From the NCBI GenBank assembly GCA_944324365.1, contig CALUWA010000007.1, positions 1 to 61,163 of the forward strand: 61,163 nt of DNA, read 5' to 3'. Within the stretch, counting starts at the first letter, position 1, and every line of letters starts with the position of its first letter. This document shows positions 1 through 8,461 of this stretch, piece by piece. The position numbers were made by a program, and so were the translations under genes. Origin of the DNA: Candidatus Gastranaerophilales bacterium. GTDB lineage: Bacteria; Cyanobacteriota; Vampirovibrionia; Gastranaerophilales; Gastranaerophilaceae. The notes below the pieces were generated by a model. That model had not been told where the DNA came from. It saw only the letters and a program-made list of their open reading frames with translations, and ran no database searches.

Positions 1-4
1 ATTT

Positions 5-61
<57 letters not shown>

Positions 62-77
<16 letters not shown>

Positions 78-285
78 GATTTTTAAAAAGAGCCGTAATG
101 GCTCTTTTTTAGTGGCTTAGGCACGGGCGAGAACCCGCAAAGCGAAGCTTTGCCTTTGGTTCGAGCGCGAGGGAGCTGAGTGCGAAGGCTTGGCTGCAAA
201 TACATGTAATTTATGCAGCAGACAACCGAAGGCACGTTAAACGCGACCGAGCAAGACAGCCCCTCCGGACCCAGATTTTTAAAAA
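62..285 (+). repeat. tRNA-Lys tail direct repeat with structured spacer
   Basis: Bases 62-89 (the last part of tRNA-Lys and its 3' flank) recur exactly at 258-285. The spacer contains GGGCGAGAACCC, a CAAA-GCGAAGC-TTTG mini-hairpin around 136-152, and a GCTGCA...TGCAGC stem near 192-217. The core GGG.CGAGAACC...CAA.GCGAAGC is also found in the tandem units behind tRNA-Gly(CCC) at the other end of the window. The arrangement resembles an att-like duplication or the rtT-type repeats behind E. coli tyrT. No protein-coding gene is convincing here. Confidence 0.75.
85..110 (+). terminator. Intrinsic terminator after tRNA-Lys
   Basis: AAAAAGAGCC and GGCTCTTTTTT form a perfect stem around the loop GTAAT, followed by a run of T. 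It starts 8 bases after the tRNA and should end its transcript, so the duplicated tRNA tail downstream lies outside the terminated transcript unless there is read-through. Confidence 0.8.
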
Positions 286-287
286 TT

Positions 288-1208
288 CTATCCAATCACA
301 TTTTTCTTTTGTATAGAGAAAAATTCACCAATCCTTTTAAGTATAGAATCTTTACGATTAGGTGACTCAACTACAACAGGCGCTTCACCTTTTAACTTTC
401 TTACGATAGGGGAATCCGTTGAGATAATATCCAACCCTTTTGGCTGGCCGTCGTTATCATACAGAATATCCTTAACCGTTGTTTTATTCTGCGCAGGATC
501 AAATTCTGTAACCTTATTTATGCTTCCATCGTTATAATAAACTGTTGTTCGGCTAAGATGTGATTTATCCGCATCTCTCACCATCTCGCCATAGGTTGTT
601 TCGGATTTTGTATATTTTGGACCAAACCAGTGTTTTCTGGCAACATTTCCTCTTGAATATTGTTTATAGAAATTGTTAGCCTCATCAAAACCTTCATCTA
701 ATATATCAGCCCCTTTCCAGGTGGTATATTTTAGAGATTTTCCGTCTTGAGCACCTGCAAATTCAACTCTAAACTCAGGCAGTCCGGTATTTTTATCAAA
801 AGTAATAATTTCCTTATTGCCGTTTGATTTAACACGTGAAGCGCGCGTTTTACCATTTTTTAACACCTTAATCTCAAACGGATTTGCATCAGTGCGGCCG
901 ATATACTCATTTAACTTGTTTGTAATACGCTCTTTAATATTATCCCCTGATAATTTTGGAGTTCCGCCAAGCATTTTTTGAACGCGCTTGCCAAGAAAAC
1001 CGCCTTTACCCGCAATTCCTAAAGCTGTAAGCGCAACAGCTGCAGTTATAATTGCAGGTGCCACATTAGAACGTTTTGGAGGAGTCGTATTTTCAGCACT
1101 TGCCGGCTGTTTATCTGCTAATATTTCATCTACACTCGGTGCCGGAGATGAATTATTTGTATTTACATTTTGAATTAAACTTGCCTTAAATGAAGGGATA
1201 GAAGTCAT
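288..1208 (-). CDS. Hypothetical membrane-anchored protein, Gastranaerophilales type
   Basis: A 306-residue protein of no family I recognise. Residues 1-45 are polar and Ser/Asn/Pro-rich and include IPSFKA, a variant of the N-terminal F-x-G/A motif seen in other unknowns here. One hydrophobic segment follows (VAPAIITAAVALTALGIAG, about 48-66). The rest contains several YYNDGSINKVTEFD-like strands, reminiscent of beta-rich wrap or MORN-like repeats. There is no signal peptide. AAGGA lies 13 nt before the start. A GCAAATTA-N15-TTTATATG element upstream (1239-1269) matches the promoter signature described elsewhere. The stop lies 2 bp from the duplicated tRNA-Lys tail. Confidence 0.75.
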   Translation of the reverse strand: MTSIPSFKASLIQNVNTNNSSPAPSVDEILADKQPASAENTTPPKRSNVAPAIITAAVALTALGIAGKGGFLGKRVQKMLGGTPKLSGDNIKERITNKLNEYIGRTDANPFEIKVLKNGKTRASRVKSNGNKEIITFDKNTGLPEFRVEFAGAQDGKSLKYTTWKGADILDEGFDEANNFYKQYSRGNVARKHWFGPKYTKSETTYGEMVRDADKSHLSRTTVYYNDGSINKVTEFDPAQNKTTVKDILYDNDGQPKGLDIISTDSPIVRKLKGEAPVVVESPNRKDSILKRIGEFFSIQKKNVIG

Positions 1209-1238
1209 GCACGAAATTTCCTTTTACATCTACACATA

Positions 1239-1269
1239 CATATAAAGACAAAAACATAAAATAATTTGC
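1239..1269 (-). promoter_or_regulatory. Candidate GCAATTA/TTTATATA-type promoter (variant)
   Basis: Read on the minus strand, GCAAATTA begins 23 nt before TTTATATG. The same start-to-start spacing occurs at 19460, 24660 and 56546. It ends 30 nt before the start codon of the 306-residue unknown. The one-base insertion in the upstream box and the final G make this the weakest of the four. Confidence 0.4.
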
Positions 1270-1311
1270 TCTAAGAAAAGACATTATTAAGAAATTTTAA
1301 GCTAATAAGCA

Positions 1312-1698
1312 TTAAAAAGTTGTTGTTGGCATAGGCATAAACTGCTGCTGGAACATATCATTGGCATCATAATATTTAGGAAAAGAATCATAATTCATCG
1401 GCATATCTTCCGGGTTAACAGTTTTTTGTTCTGCCTGAGCTCCGTTTTCAAGTTTTTTAATAACTTTTTTTACCGGTTTAACGGTTTCTTCATCCAGAGT
1501 TATTTCGTCATCATCACTCTCTACCTGCTTTTTGGAATCTTTTTTAAAAGAGAAATTATCCGGCAAGTCATATCTAAATCTTGCATCTTGAGGCTGGGTA
1601 TAATACTTCACAGACTCCGGTTTTGTTATATCAACTTCTGCTGAATATGCCGGCAAAATAAACCCTGTAAGAAGCAATCCCAATAATATTCTTTTCAT
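1312..1698 (-). CDS. Small secreted hypothetical protein
   Basis: A 128-residue protein with a classical signal peptide (MKRILLGLLLTGFILPAYSA, cleavage probably after residue 20). The mature part is short and highly charged: an acidic stretch SDDDEITLDEE is followed by VKPVKKVIKK. The C-terminus is Met/Gln/Phe-rich (DMFQQQFMPMPTTTF). No domain is recognisable. It is monocistronic, and the flanking intergenic DNA is AT-rich. It is probably periplasmic or envelope-associated; the function is unknown. Confidence 0.75.
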   Translation of the reverse strand: MKRILLGLLLTGFILPAYSAEVDITKPESVKYYTQPQDARFRYDLPDNFSFKKDSKKQVESDDDEITLDEETVKPVKKVIKKLENGAQAEQKTVNPEDMPMNYDSFPKYYDANDMFQQQFMPMPTTTF

Positions 1699-1859
1699 AA
1701 ATATACACCCCTTATCTACTTACTATTAAATCTTAGTTAAATTTTATCACAACACAAGCATTTAGTCAAAAATCAACCCTTTGGATGTTTAAAAAAAATG
1801 AGATAACATATACTATAAGAAGGATATATATCAATTTATAAGTATAAGAGGATTTTAGC

Positions 1860-2459
1860 ATGGAAAAACAATTTGTACCATTTATGCAATCGGGAATATC
1901 AATTTCGACGATTGTTATTATCGCAATCATAATTGCAATTTACCTGATTTATGTTTCTTTGATTAAGAAAAAGAACAATGTAAAAGAGGCATTCTCAAGT
2001 ATAGATGTACAACTAAAGAAAAGATATGATTTAATTCCAAACATTTTGTTTATTGCAAACAAATTTATGGAACATGAAAGAGAATTACTGACAAACATAA
2101 CAAAACTTAGAGCGGAAGCTGCAAAAATTCCTGCTGATATGACAAAAGCACAGGAAAAAATTGATTTAGACAGCAAGATTAGCTCAATGATGGGACAATT
2201 GATGGTATCTGTAGAAAATTACCCTCAATTAAAATCAGATCAAACAATGATTCAAGCAATGCAAACATATAATGAACAGGAAGAACACATTGCTGCAGCA
2301 AGAAGATTTTACAACGCTGCCGTAAAAGATTTGAACAACGCAGTAGAAATATTTCCAAGTTCACTTATTGCAATGATATTTAATATAAAGGGCATGCCGT
2401 TCATTGAAGCTACAGAAACAGAACGCGAAAGAATTGATGCCAGCAAATACTTTTCATAA
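1860..2459 (+). CDS. lemA: LemA family protein
   Basis: The 199-residue protein has the LemA layout. A short N-terminal segment precedes one membrane helix (about residues 13-33, ISISTIVIIAIIIAIYLIYV), and then a helical domain carries the family signature VKEAFSSIDVQLKKRYDLIPN (about 41-61). Further on are the usual Tyr/Asn-rich helices (QTYNEQEEHIAAARRFYNAAV) and the ending FPSSLIA...F. The length is normal for the family. LemA proteins are membrane-anchored four-helix bundles of poorly defined, envelope-related role. AGAGGA lies 8 nt before the ATG, and a GC-rich terminator follows the stop. Confidence 0.92.
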   Translation: MEKQFVPFMQSGISISTIVIIAIIIAIYLIYVSLIKKKNNVKEAFSSIDVQLKKRYDLIPNILFIANKFMEHERELLTNITKLRAEAAKIPADMTKAQEKIDLDSKISSMMGQLMVSVENYPQLKSDQTMIQAMQTYNEQEEHIAAARRFYNAAVKDLNNAVEIFPSSLIAMIFNIKGMPFIEATETERERIDASKYFS

Positions 2460-2483
2460 TAAGAATTAAAATTTAAACCTGAA

Positions 2484-2510
2484 ACCGGTCTTTTAAAGGC
2501 CGGTTTTTTA
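2484..2510 (+). terminator. Intrinsic terminator after lemA
   Basis: ACCGGTC and GGCCGGT pair (one G-U) around an A/T loop and are followed by TTTTTTA. The T run reaches the stop codon of the convergent mntP gene. Confidence 0.8.
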
Positions 2511-3053
2511 TATCAATGCTTTTACGGCAAGCCATATTAAAATCAAACCGCCGAAGATTTCAAGATATTTTGACGGCAAATGTTTCAAGCAATTCCCGAG
2601 CCAAAAACCAAATCCGGAAAGTAAAAAAGAAGCCAGCCCGATAAGAACAACCGCCGGCAAAATATTAACATCAGAAAAATGCAAACTTACCCCGGCACCT
2701 AAAGCATCTATACTCGTAGCAATTCCCATTCCGATAAGACATTTTAAACCTATACAACAAATTTTAGGCTCATCTTTTTCTTTTTGGAATGCTTCATAGA
2801 TAAACTTCAAGCCAAGCGCCAAAAATATAGCAAAAGCTATCCAATCCGCGAAAGCATCTACATATCTGCTTACCGCAAAAGCACACCCACTTCCGATTAA
2901 TGGCATAATTCCCTGAAAAATACCCATCGTGAAAGCAAGTGCCAATGCATTACGCAGCCTGTTCGCATTAAAAATCAAACCTTGCGAAAATGAAACAACA
3001 AGACAGTCAATCCCGAGAGCTACCGCAAGCAGTATAAGTTCAATTAAGCTCAA
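2508..3053 (-). CDS. mntP: MntP-type manganese efflux pump (DUF204)
   Basis: A 181-residue protein with six hydrophobic segments. It has the MntP hallmark in the first helix (LAVALGIDCLVVSFSQG) and the repeat half at about 110-125 (GIATSIDALGAGVSL), whose paired Asp residues are thought to bind Mn2+. The family exports Mn2+ across the inner membrane and usually has about 185 residues. The first 14 bases overlap the end of the DUF4127 gene, so the two form one transcript. No yybP-ykoY riboswitch was recognised upstream, so metal control, if any, would act at the promoter before the DUF4127 gene. Confidence 0.88.
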   Translation of the reverse strand: MSLIELILLAVALGIDCLVVSFSQGLIFNANRLRNALALAFTMGIFQGIMPLIGSGCAFAVSRYVDAFADWIAFAIFLALGLKFIYEAFQKEKDEPKICCIGLKCLIGMGIATSIDALGAGVSLHFSDVNILPAVVLIGLASFLLSGFGFWLGNCLKHLPSKYLEIFGGLILIWLAVKALI

Positions 3054-4359
3054 TTTTCACCTCAAACAATCTGTCCCACGGAAAACTGTACTTTACGGAA
3101 AAATCAAACCCTAATAAAGACTTTATCTTATCTTCATAAGGTTTCATTTTTTCCGATAATAAACTTACGTCGGGACTTTCCAGCTGCTGGCGGACATTAG
3201 CCTGATACGCCCAGTCATCCAGCAATCTAACAGCCTGAAGCCTTTTAAAAGCAAGATTTTTTTCTTTTGTATACTTCATAGCACAAATAAGACTGCCGAG
3301 TGTATTTGCTGAGGTATTCCAAGCTGAATAGCCAAGGAAATTTTCACCCAACCCTTCGGAAATAAGCTGTTTTACAAACTCATTATCCGCACCGTTTGCA
3401 TAACGCACATCCGCAACGATATAAGGCTTATCGGGAACCTTCCACTTTCCGGCAAACGGTTTTGTGTCCTTTTTCATTACAATTTCACCCTGGCGTTTTA
3501 TAAAATTATTAACAACCAGCAACACATCCGCATCCTGTTTATCCGTGACGCTGACTCCCGCAAGCTCAAGCTGGCCGAGAACAGATTTTTCTATAGAAAT
3601 ATCTTCGTAATTGGATATCAAATTTTTACATTCAGGCTCAAGAAAAACGGGAGCCACTGAAATCTTTTTATTAAAGGCTCTTGCCAAAAGCGCAAGCGGA
3701 ATTTCATCAGCACCGGTTCTCGTCACACCGCCCAAGCTTTCCAATTCTTCCGCCTCCATAACATTAAATCCATATTCGGCACAATCGTCTTTTGAAAAAA
3801 TAAGAGTGTCAAAAAACCCTTCTTTTTGCCAATCAAGATACATTTTATTTACCGTAAAATTTCTTTTTCTTGTTGCAAGATAGTCCTGCAAAATATCGGA
3901 TGGAATATAGATTTTAGAAATTCCTCTTTTATGAAAATCGTATGAATATTGAAAAATTCTGGTACCGTATAAGCTCCAGTAATCTTTTTCTTCTTCATTT
4001 ATATTATTGTTGGAAATGCGCATTATGGACGAAAAAGCGAATATCTTTGCATTCTTTTCCGAGAGAATATTTTTTATCCGCGACATTCTTTGTGCAATAT
4101 CATCAAAAGAATTGCTGCATTTTCTTGAAGGTATAAGTCCGCCATACGCAAGAGTATCCAGGGGCAAGATAATAGAATCCACGGCAGGCAGTTCCTTAAG
4201 CCACTCAGTTAAATTTGTTGTTTGAGCAGACTTTTTTAAATCACCCAAAAACTCTATCGGCGGAATGAAAAATTCCACCTCTGGATTAAGCTCAGCAATC
4301 ATCTTTGGAAGCTGATAACATACAGGACGGTTGTCTATCGGTACAAAAGCTATTTTCAT
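3040..4359 (-). CDS. DUF4127 family protein
   Basis: A 439-residue protein matching DUF4127: it opens KIAFVPIDNRPVCYQLPKM, followed by IILPLDTLAYGGLIPSRK (about 84-101), AFSSIMRISNNN, and GYSAWNTSANTLGSLI (about 345-360). The family is uncharacterised; its members are often found near polysaccharide or cell-wall genes. I place the start at 4359, not at an ATG three codons upstream, because that ATG lies inside a TATAAT box. With a TTGCAT -35 sixteen bases further up, transcription would begin at or next to the 4359 ATG, giving a leaderless mRNA. It is co-transcribed with mntP (14-base overlap) and divergent from the methyltransferase gene. Confidence 0.82.
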   Translation of the reverse strand: MKIAFVPIDNRPVCYQLPKMIAELNPEVEFFIPPIEFLGDLKKSAQTTNLTEWLKELPAVDSIILPLDTLAYGGLIPSRKCSNSFDDIAQRMSRIKNILSEKNAKIFAFSSIMRISNNNINEEEKDYWSLYGTRIFQYSYDFHKRGISKIYIPSDILQDYLATRKRNFTVNKMYLDWQKEGFFDTLIFSKDDCAEYGFNVMEAEELESLGGVTRTGADEIPLALLARAFNKKISVAPVFLEPECKNLISNYEDISIEKSVLGQLELAGVSVTDKQDADVLLVVNNFIKRQGEIVMKKDTKPFAGKWKVPDKPYIVADVRYANGADNEFVKQLISEGLGENFLGYSAWNTSANTLGSLICAMKYTKEKNLAFKRLQAVRLLDDWAYQANVRQQLESPDVSLLSEKMKPYEDKIKSLLGFDFSVKYSFPWDRLFEVKIELN

Positions 4360-4366
4360 AATTAAC

Positions 4367-4394
4367 ATTATATGATAATATTCACGTTATGCAA
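4367..4394 (-). promoter_or_regulatory. Leaderless promoter of the DUF4127-mntP operon
   Basis: On the minus strand, TTGCAT (4394-4389) and TATAAT (4372-4367) are separated by 16 bp. Only 7 nt lie between the -10 box and the ATG at 4359, and there is no Shine-Dalgarno sequence. The predicted transcript starts at or within one base of the start codon. Confidence 0.65.
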
Positions 4395-4407
4395 TAAGGT
4401 AACAAAT

Positions 4408-5094
4408 ATGACAACATCAAAAAATCCAGCCCTCATTAAGAATATGTTTAATAAAATTGCATCAAGATATGATTTTAACAACAACATCATATCTTTCGGG
4501 CTGCATAAAATTATAAAGAAAAAAGCGATAAAAGAACTCGTTATAAAAAATAATATGAGAGTTCTTGATGAGTGCTGCGGAACAGGAGACATCGCAGCTG
4601 ACTTACGAAAACAGAACAAATACCTTGATATCACAGGAATTGATTTTTCGGAAAATATGATTGAAATCGCAAGAAAAAAACATCCCGACATAACCTTTTT
4701 GGAAGGGAATTGCACCCATCTTCCGTTTTTAAATAACAGTTTTGATATAATAACAATGAGTTTCGGGCTGCGTAATATTGAAGATTACAAAACCGCGATA
4801 AAAGAAAGCTTCCGGGTACTCGAAGACGGCGGACAGTTTTTGCACCTCGACTTCGGTAAAAAAAATATATTTTCAAAAATATTTGATTATATTGCTAAAA
4901 CTCTAATATATATTTTTTACGGGAACAAATTACCTTATGAATATCTGATTAAATCCAAGCAGGAATTTTTCACCCCCGAAAAACTTATAAAGGAATTTGA
5001 AAAAGAAGGTTTCGTTTTAAAAAAGCGCAAAGATTATATTTTTGGAATAATATCAATGCAAATTTTTGAGAAAACAAAAACCGCTTATTGCTAA
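4408..5094 (+). CDS. UbiE/MenG-type class I SAM methyltransferase
   Basis: A 228-residue methyltransferase. Motif I is VLDECCGTGDIAADL, the acidic end of beta-2 is ITGIDFSENMIEIA, and the UbiE-typical TMSFGLRNIEDY (about 124-135) and FRVLEDGGQFLHLDF follow. UbiE/MenG methylates demethylmenaquinone or demethoxyubiquinol. AAGGT lies 7 nt before the chosen ATG at 4408; the in-frame ATG at 4372 has no ribosome site. No other quinone gene is nearby, and gut Gastranaerophilales are considered fermentative, so a quinone substrate is uncertain. The family assignment is firmer than the substrate. Confidence 0.8.
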   Translation: MTTSKNPALIKNMFNKIASRYDFNNNIISFGLHKIIKKKAIKELVIKNNMRVLDECCGTGDIAADLRKQNKYLDITGIDFSENMIEIARKKHPDITFLEGNCTHLPFLNNSFDIITMSFGLRNIEDYKTAIKESFRVLEDGGQFLHLDFGKKNIFSKIFDYIAKTLIYIFYGNKLPYEYLIKSKQEFFTPEKLIKEFEKEGFVLKKRKDYIFGIISMQIFEKTKTAYC

Positions 5095-5101
5095 GCTGCA
5101 T

Positions 5102-5500
5102 TCAGTCACTATTTTTTAGATAATCGTCGAAGGTTTTTATGTTAATTTTGTACCCGCATCCATCGTGAAGCTTTGCTGGATAAAAAATTCTTTTGACTGG
5201 ATAATTTCTGCACATCCGCGGGCGGTGTTTGTAATCCGAACAAAGTCCGTCTTTTGTAACAAGCTTGCAGGCAAAAATAAAATTTCCAAACTCGTCTTTG
5301 CCCTTGATATAAAATCTTCTGTAAGCCGGAAACAAAAACTGCATTATCTTAAATTCTTTTTCCGTATAAGTATCTACACTGTACATATAATTGCAGCATT
5401 TGCCGCACTTTTTGCACTCCCCGGTAATCTCATAAGAAACCTTTTCCGGCACAAAATGAGATAAAAACTCATACCACATTGAACGAAAAAAATCAAACAT
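5102..5500 (-). CDS. YkgJ family cysteine-cluster protein (UPF0153)
   Basis: A 132-residue protein with the YkgJ cysteine pattern: CKKCGKCC at about residues 28-35, then a later Cys in FACKLV, then GLCSDYKHRPRMCRNYP. These cysteines probably bind a Zn or Fe-S centre. The function of the family is unknown. I start it at MFDFF (5500) because the upstream extension covers promoter-like sequence: TATTAT lies 6 nt before this ATG and there is no Shine-Dalgarno, so a leaderless transcript is possible, although the -35 is weak. It converges on the methyltransferase gene. Confidence 0.8.
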   Translation of the reverse strand: MFDFFRSMWYEFLSHFVPEKVSYEITGECKKCGKCCNYMYSVDTYTEKEFKIMQFLFPAYRRFYIKGKDEFGNFIFACKLVTKDGLCSDYKHRPRMCRNYPVKRIFYPAKLHDGCGYKINIKTFDDYLKNSD

Positions 5501-5583
5501 AATTACATAATAACATAAAGAATTTGCCATAAGCCCGTTTTTATAATAGAATGAACTTTAGAATGAGAAGGGATTATTAAAAT

Positions 5584-7731
5584 ATGGCAAGAATAAGAAG
5601 AAGTGATATTTATTCCTCTGAGAGAGAAATTGCAAAGTCAAATATATCAAGGAGAAAAAGACCAAATACATTTTGGGCAAACTTAAGAACTTTGATAATT
5701 TTTTTCGTGGCATGCGCTCTTGCAGGATTAGCAGCATTTGAACTTTATCTTTCTTCCTTATCCCCTATCAAGAATCTTGAAGGATTTAAGCCTAATATCG
5801 TAACACAATTTTATTCGCATGACGGCGAAATTATCAAAACCTTTACGGCATACACATCAACAAAAATAAACATAGAAGATGTTCCGGAAGATTTCAAAAA
5901 AGCTTTAATTGCAACAGAAGATAAGAACTTTTACACGCACCATGGCTATGATTTAACGGGTCTTGCCAGATCAACCATACAAAACATTCTTGCAGGACGT
6001 GTAGTGCAGGGTGCCAGCACAATAACCCAGCAGCTCGCAAGAATTTTATTCTTATCAAATGAAAAAACTTTTGACAGAAAAATAAAAGAAATCATCATTG
6101 CGGCAAGAATTGAAAAAACAATTTCAAAAGACAAAATCCTTGAAATGTATATGAACAATGTTTATCTCGGCTCCGGTGCATACGGGGTTGAAAGTGCCGC
6201 TCAAACGTACTTTAACAAAAAACTTAAGAATTGTACTTTACCTGAACTTGCTTTAATTGCAGGCTTGCCGCAGGCGCCTTCCGTATATTCGCCGTTCAAC
6301 AACATGGATCTTGCAATCCAAAGACGCAACCAGGTTCTGACCCGCATGTATAAGATGAAATATATTACGGAAGAACAATATAATGAGGCAAAAGAAGCAA
6401 AAGTTCATCTGACATCAGTTCCAAGATTTTATACAACAAACAAGGCTCCTTATTTTACGGATTACGTAATGAAAGAACTTGAAAAACTTGGATTTGATGA
6501 AACAGATATTTCACAGGGCGGTTACAAAATAGTAACAACGCTTGATTATAAAACCCAGGATAAATTAAATGAAGCAATATTAAAAAATATGCGCAACTAC
6601 GGGCTGACAAAACCAAACCAGCAAGCTGCAGTATTTTCTTTCTCACCGATAGACGGCAGAATTCTTGCTTACGCAGGAGGTAAAGACTATACCCAATCGC
6701 AATACGACAGAGTTCAGGCAATCCGTCCGGCGGGTTCTGCGTTTAAACCGTTTGTTTATGCCGCTGCGCTTGAACACGGAATTTCTCCTAACGATTTAAT
6801 TGAAGATGCTCCAATCACCATCGGAGATTGGTCGCCTAAAAATTACAGTCCGAAATACAGAGGAAAAATCCCTGTTTATACAGCTTTAATGGTATCATCT
6901 AACGTTTGCGCCGTAAGATTAATAAAAGAAGTAGGCATTCGTGCAGTCATTCAAACCGCGAGAATGCTTGGTATTACAACACCTTTAGAATACGACTACA
7001 CAATTGCACTCGGCTCCAACGGAAGTAAATTGTTTGAATTAACAAGAGCATACGGAGCTTTTGCAAACGGCGGATATGTAGTTCAGCCTTATGCAATAGA
7101 AAAAATAGAAACTTCCCGCGGCAAAATCGTATACAGAGCACCAAAAACAAAAGTTTCAAGACAATTGAGCATGAAAACCGCGGCAGAAATGACCGCTATG
7201 CTGAAAACAGTTATAACAAACGGTACAGGGCGCGCTGCAAACATCGGAGTGCCTTGTGCCGGCAAAACAGGAACAACGGATGATTACAAAGACGCAAGTT
7301 TTGTAGGATACACTCCGAATATTGTAACAGGCGTATGGGTCGGCAACGACGATAATACAACAACAACCAAATCCATCCAGGGCGGAACTGTACCGGCTCT
7401 TATTTGGCGTGATGTTATGAAAGTGGCAACGCAAAAATACGGTAAGGTTGACTTTAACTATCCTGAAGTGAAACTGATACCGTCTTACCTTTTAAAACAA
7501 AACGCCCAAAAGGAAAAGCCTGAAGAAGAAGAAACTGACGAACAGGATCCGGCTCAAGCACCGACCCCCGTTAGTGTAGATCCGATAAAACCGGCAACAA
7601 CACCTGCCGAAGCTGTTCAAAACTTCAAACGTCAAACCCAGCAGACAACAGCTCCTGTTCCGACCGCACCGGCCGCAGAAACAAAAGCGCCGACTCCTAT
7701 ACCTATGGCAACGCCGGAAAGTTTACGTTAA
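5584..7731 (+). CDS. Class A penicillin-binding protein (PBP1A family)
   Basis: A 715-residue bifunctional peptidoglycan synthase. A basic cytoplasmic tail precedes a single membrane anchor (about 35-57). The GT51 glycosyltransferase follows, with catalytic Glu112 in the ATEDKNFYTHHG motif and the QGASTITQQLARILFL motif. The transpeptidase has SxxK at Ser385-Lys388 (GSAFKP), SxN at 438-440 and KTG at 561-563. The C-terminal 75 residues are a Pro/Ala/Thr-rich low-complexity tail. It polymerises lipid II and cross-links strands in the periplasm. AGAAGGGA precedes the ATG. The stop overlaps the RNase HIII start by one base, so the two genes are translationally coupled. Confidence 0.95.
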   Translation: MARIRRSDIYSSEREIAKSNISRRKRPNTFWANLRTLIIFFVACALAGLAAFELYLSSLSPIKNLEGFKPNIVTQFYSHDGEIIKTFTAYTSTKINIEDVPEDFKKALIATEDKNFYTHHGYDLTGLARSTIQNILAGRVVQGASTITQQLARILFLSNEKTFDRKIKEIIIAARIEKTISKDKILEMYMNNVYLGSGAYGVESAAQTYFNKKLKNCTLPELALIAGLPQAPSVYSPFNNMDLAIQRRNQVLTRMYKMKYITEEQYNEAKEAKVHLTSVPRFYTTNKAPYFTDYVMKELEKLGFDETDISQGGYKIVTTLDYKTQDKLNEAILKNMRNYGLTKPNQQAAVFSFSPIDGRILAYAGGKDYTQSQYDRVQAIRPAGSAFKPFVYAAALEHGISPNDLIEDAPITIGDWSPKNYSPKYRGKIPVYTALMVSSNVCAVRLIKEVGIRAVIQTARMLGITTPLEYDYTIALGSNGSKLFELTRAYGAFANGGYVVQPYAIEKIETSRGKIVYRAPKTKVSRQLSMKTAAEMTAMLKTVITNGTGRAANIGVPCAGKTGTTDDYKDASFVGYTPNIVTGVWVGNDDNTTTTKSIQGGTVPALIWRDVMKVATQKYGKVDFNYPEVKLIPSYLLKQNAQKEKPEEEETDEQDPAQAPTPVSVDPIKPATTPAEAVQNFKRQTQQTTAPVPTAPAAETKAPTPIPMATPESLR

Positions 7732-8396
7732 TGGAAGAAAAATATATTACGCATATAGGAACAGATGAATCAGGTAAGGGAGATTTTTTCGGGCCTCTTG
7801 TTATAGCCGGTGTAATGGTAGATGAAAAGGCAGCTCAAATCTTTCTTGATGCCGGAATAAAGGACAGCAAAAAGATTACGGATAAAAAGATATTAAAACT
7901 TGAACCTATCATAAAGCAGCACTCTGTTTATTCAATTGTTCCGATATCAAACGCCAAATACAACGAACTCTATGCCAACATCAAAAACTTAAATAAACTT
8001 CTGGCCTGGGGGCACGCAAGAGTTATTGAAAATATTTTGGAAAAAGCAGATTGTGAATACGCTCTGTCCGACAAATTCGGCGACGAAAGCCTTATTAAGT
8101 CAGCATTAATGAAAAAGGGACAGAGTATCAGACTTGAACAAATGGTTCGCGCGGAAAGCGACATCGCTGTAGCTGCGGCCTCTGTTCTTGCACGTGCAAC
8201 ATTTGTACATAAAATCCAGGATATGGAAGAAGAATTCGGAATAAAATTTCCAAAAGGCTGCGCGCCGCAGGTTAAAGATACTGCAAAAGAATTCATTGAA
8301 AAGTTTGGCGGGGAGCGTTTACCGGAAGTTTGTAAAACGCATTTTAAAACATACCACGAAGTTTATATAAACAAGCTAAAACTTCCTACCATGTAG
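7731..8396 (+). CDS. rnhC: Ribonuclease HIII-like, lacking the N-terminal domain
   Basis: A 221-residue RNase H with the HIII-type signature GTDESGKGDFFGPLVIAG; Asp12 and Glu13 are the first acidic ligands and Asp18 follows the Gly-Lys-Gly loop. Further on are LSDKFGDESL and VRAESDIAVAAASVLAR, which supply the remaining acidic residues. RNase HIII removes RNA from RNA-DNA hybrids using Mg2+ or Mn2+. Typical HIII proteins have about 300 residues with an N-terminal TBP-like substrate-binding domain. This one starts directly at the catalytic core, as HII enzymes do. The start codon overlaps the PBP stop, so no longer form fits. Confidence 0.88.
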   Translation: MEEKYITHIGTDESGKGDFFGPLVIAGVMVDEKAAQIFLDAGIKDSKKITDKKILKLEPIIKQHSVYSIVPISNAKYNELYANIKNLNKLLAWGHARVIENILEKADCEYALSDKFGDESLIKSALMKKGQSIRLEQMVRAESDIAVAAASVLARATFVHKIQDMEEEFGIKFPKGCAPQVKDTAKEFIEKFGGERLPEVCKTHFKTYHEVYINKLKLPTM

Positions 8397-8425
8397 TTGA
8401 TAAATGTTCAAAAATAAGTTAAAAT
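8397..8425 (+). promoter_or_regulatory. Sigma-70-type promoter upstream of prepilin locus
   Basis: TTGATA (8397-8402) and TAAAAT (8420-8425) are separated by 17 bp. A strong Shine-Dalgarno GGAGGA lies at 8448-8453, 8 nt before the ATG at 8462. This is a complete expression signal for the short ORF that runs into the poly-G tract. Confidence 0.65.
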
Positions 8426-8461
8426 AATAACAGATGCTTAAAATTATGGAGGATATACGAA

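Noticed and set aside
83-295. 70-residue minus-strand ORF over the tRNA-Lys downstream element
   Set aside because: It lies wholly over the structured spacer and duplicated tRNA tail; no ribosome site, and composition unlike genes here.
2508-4400. Mn-sensing yybP-ykoY riboswitch for mntP
   Set aside because: mntP overlaps its upstream gene and the operon promoter appears leaderless, leaving no room for a riboswitch.
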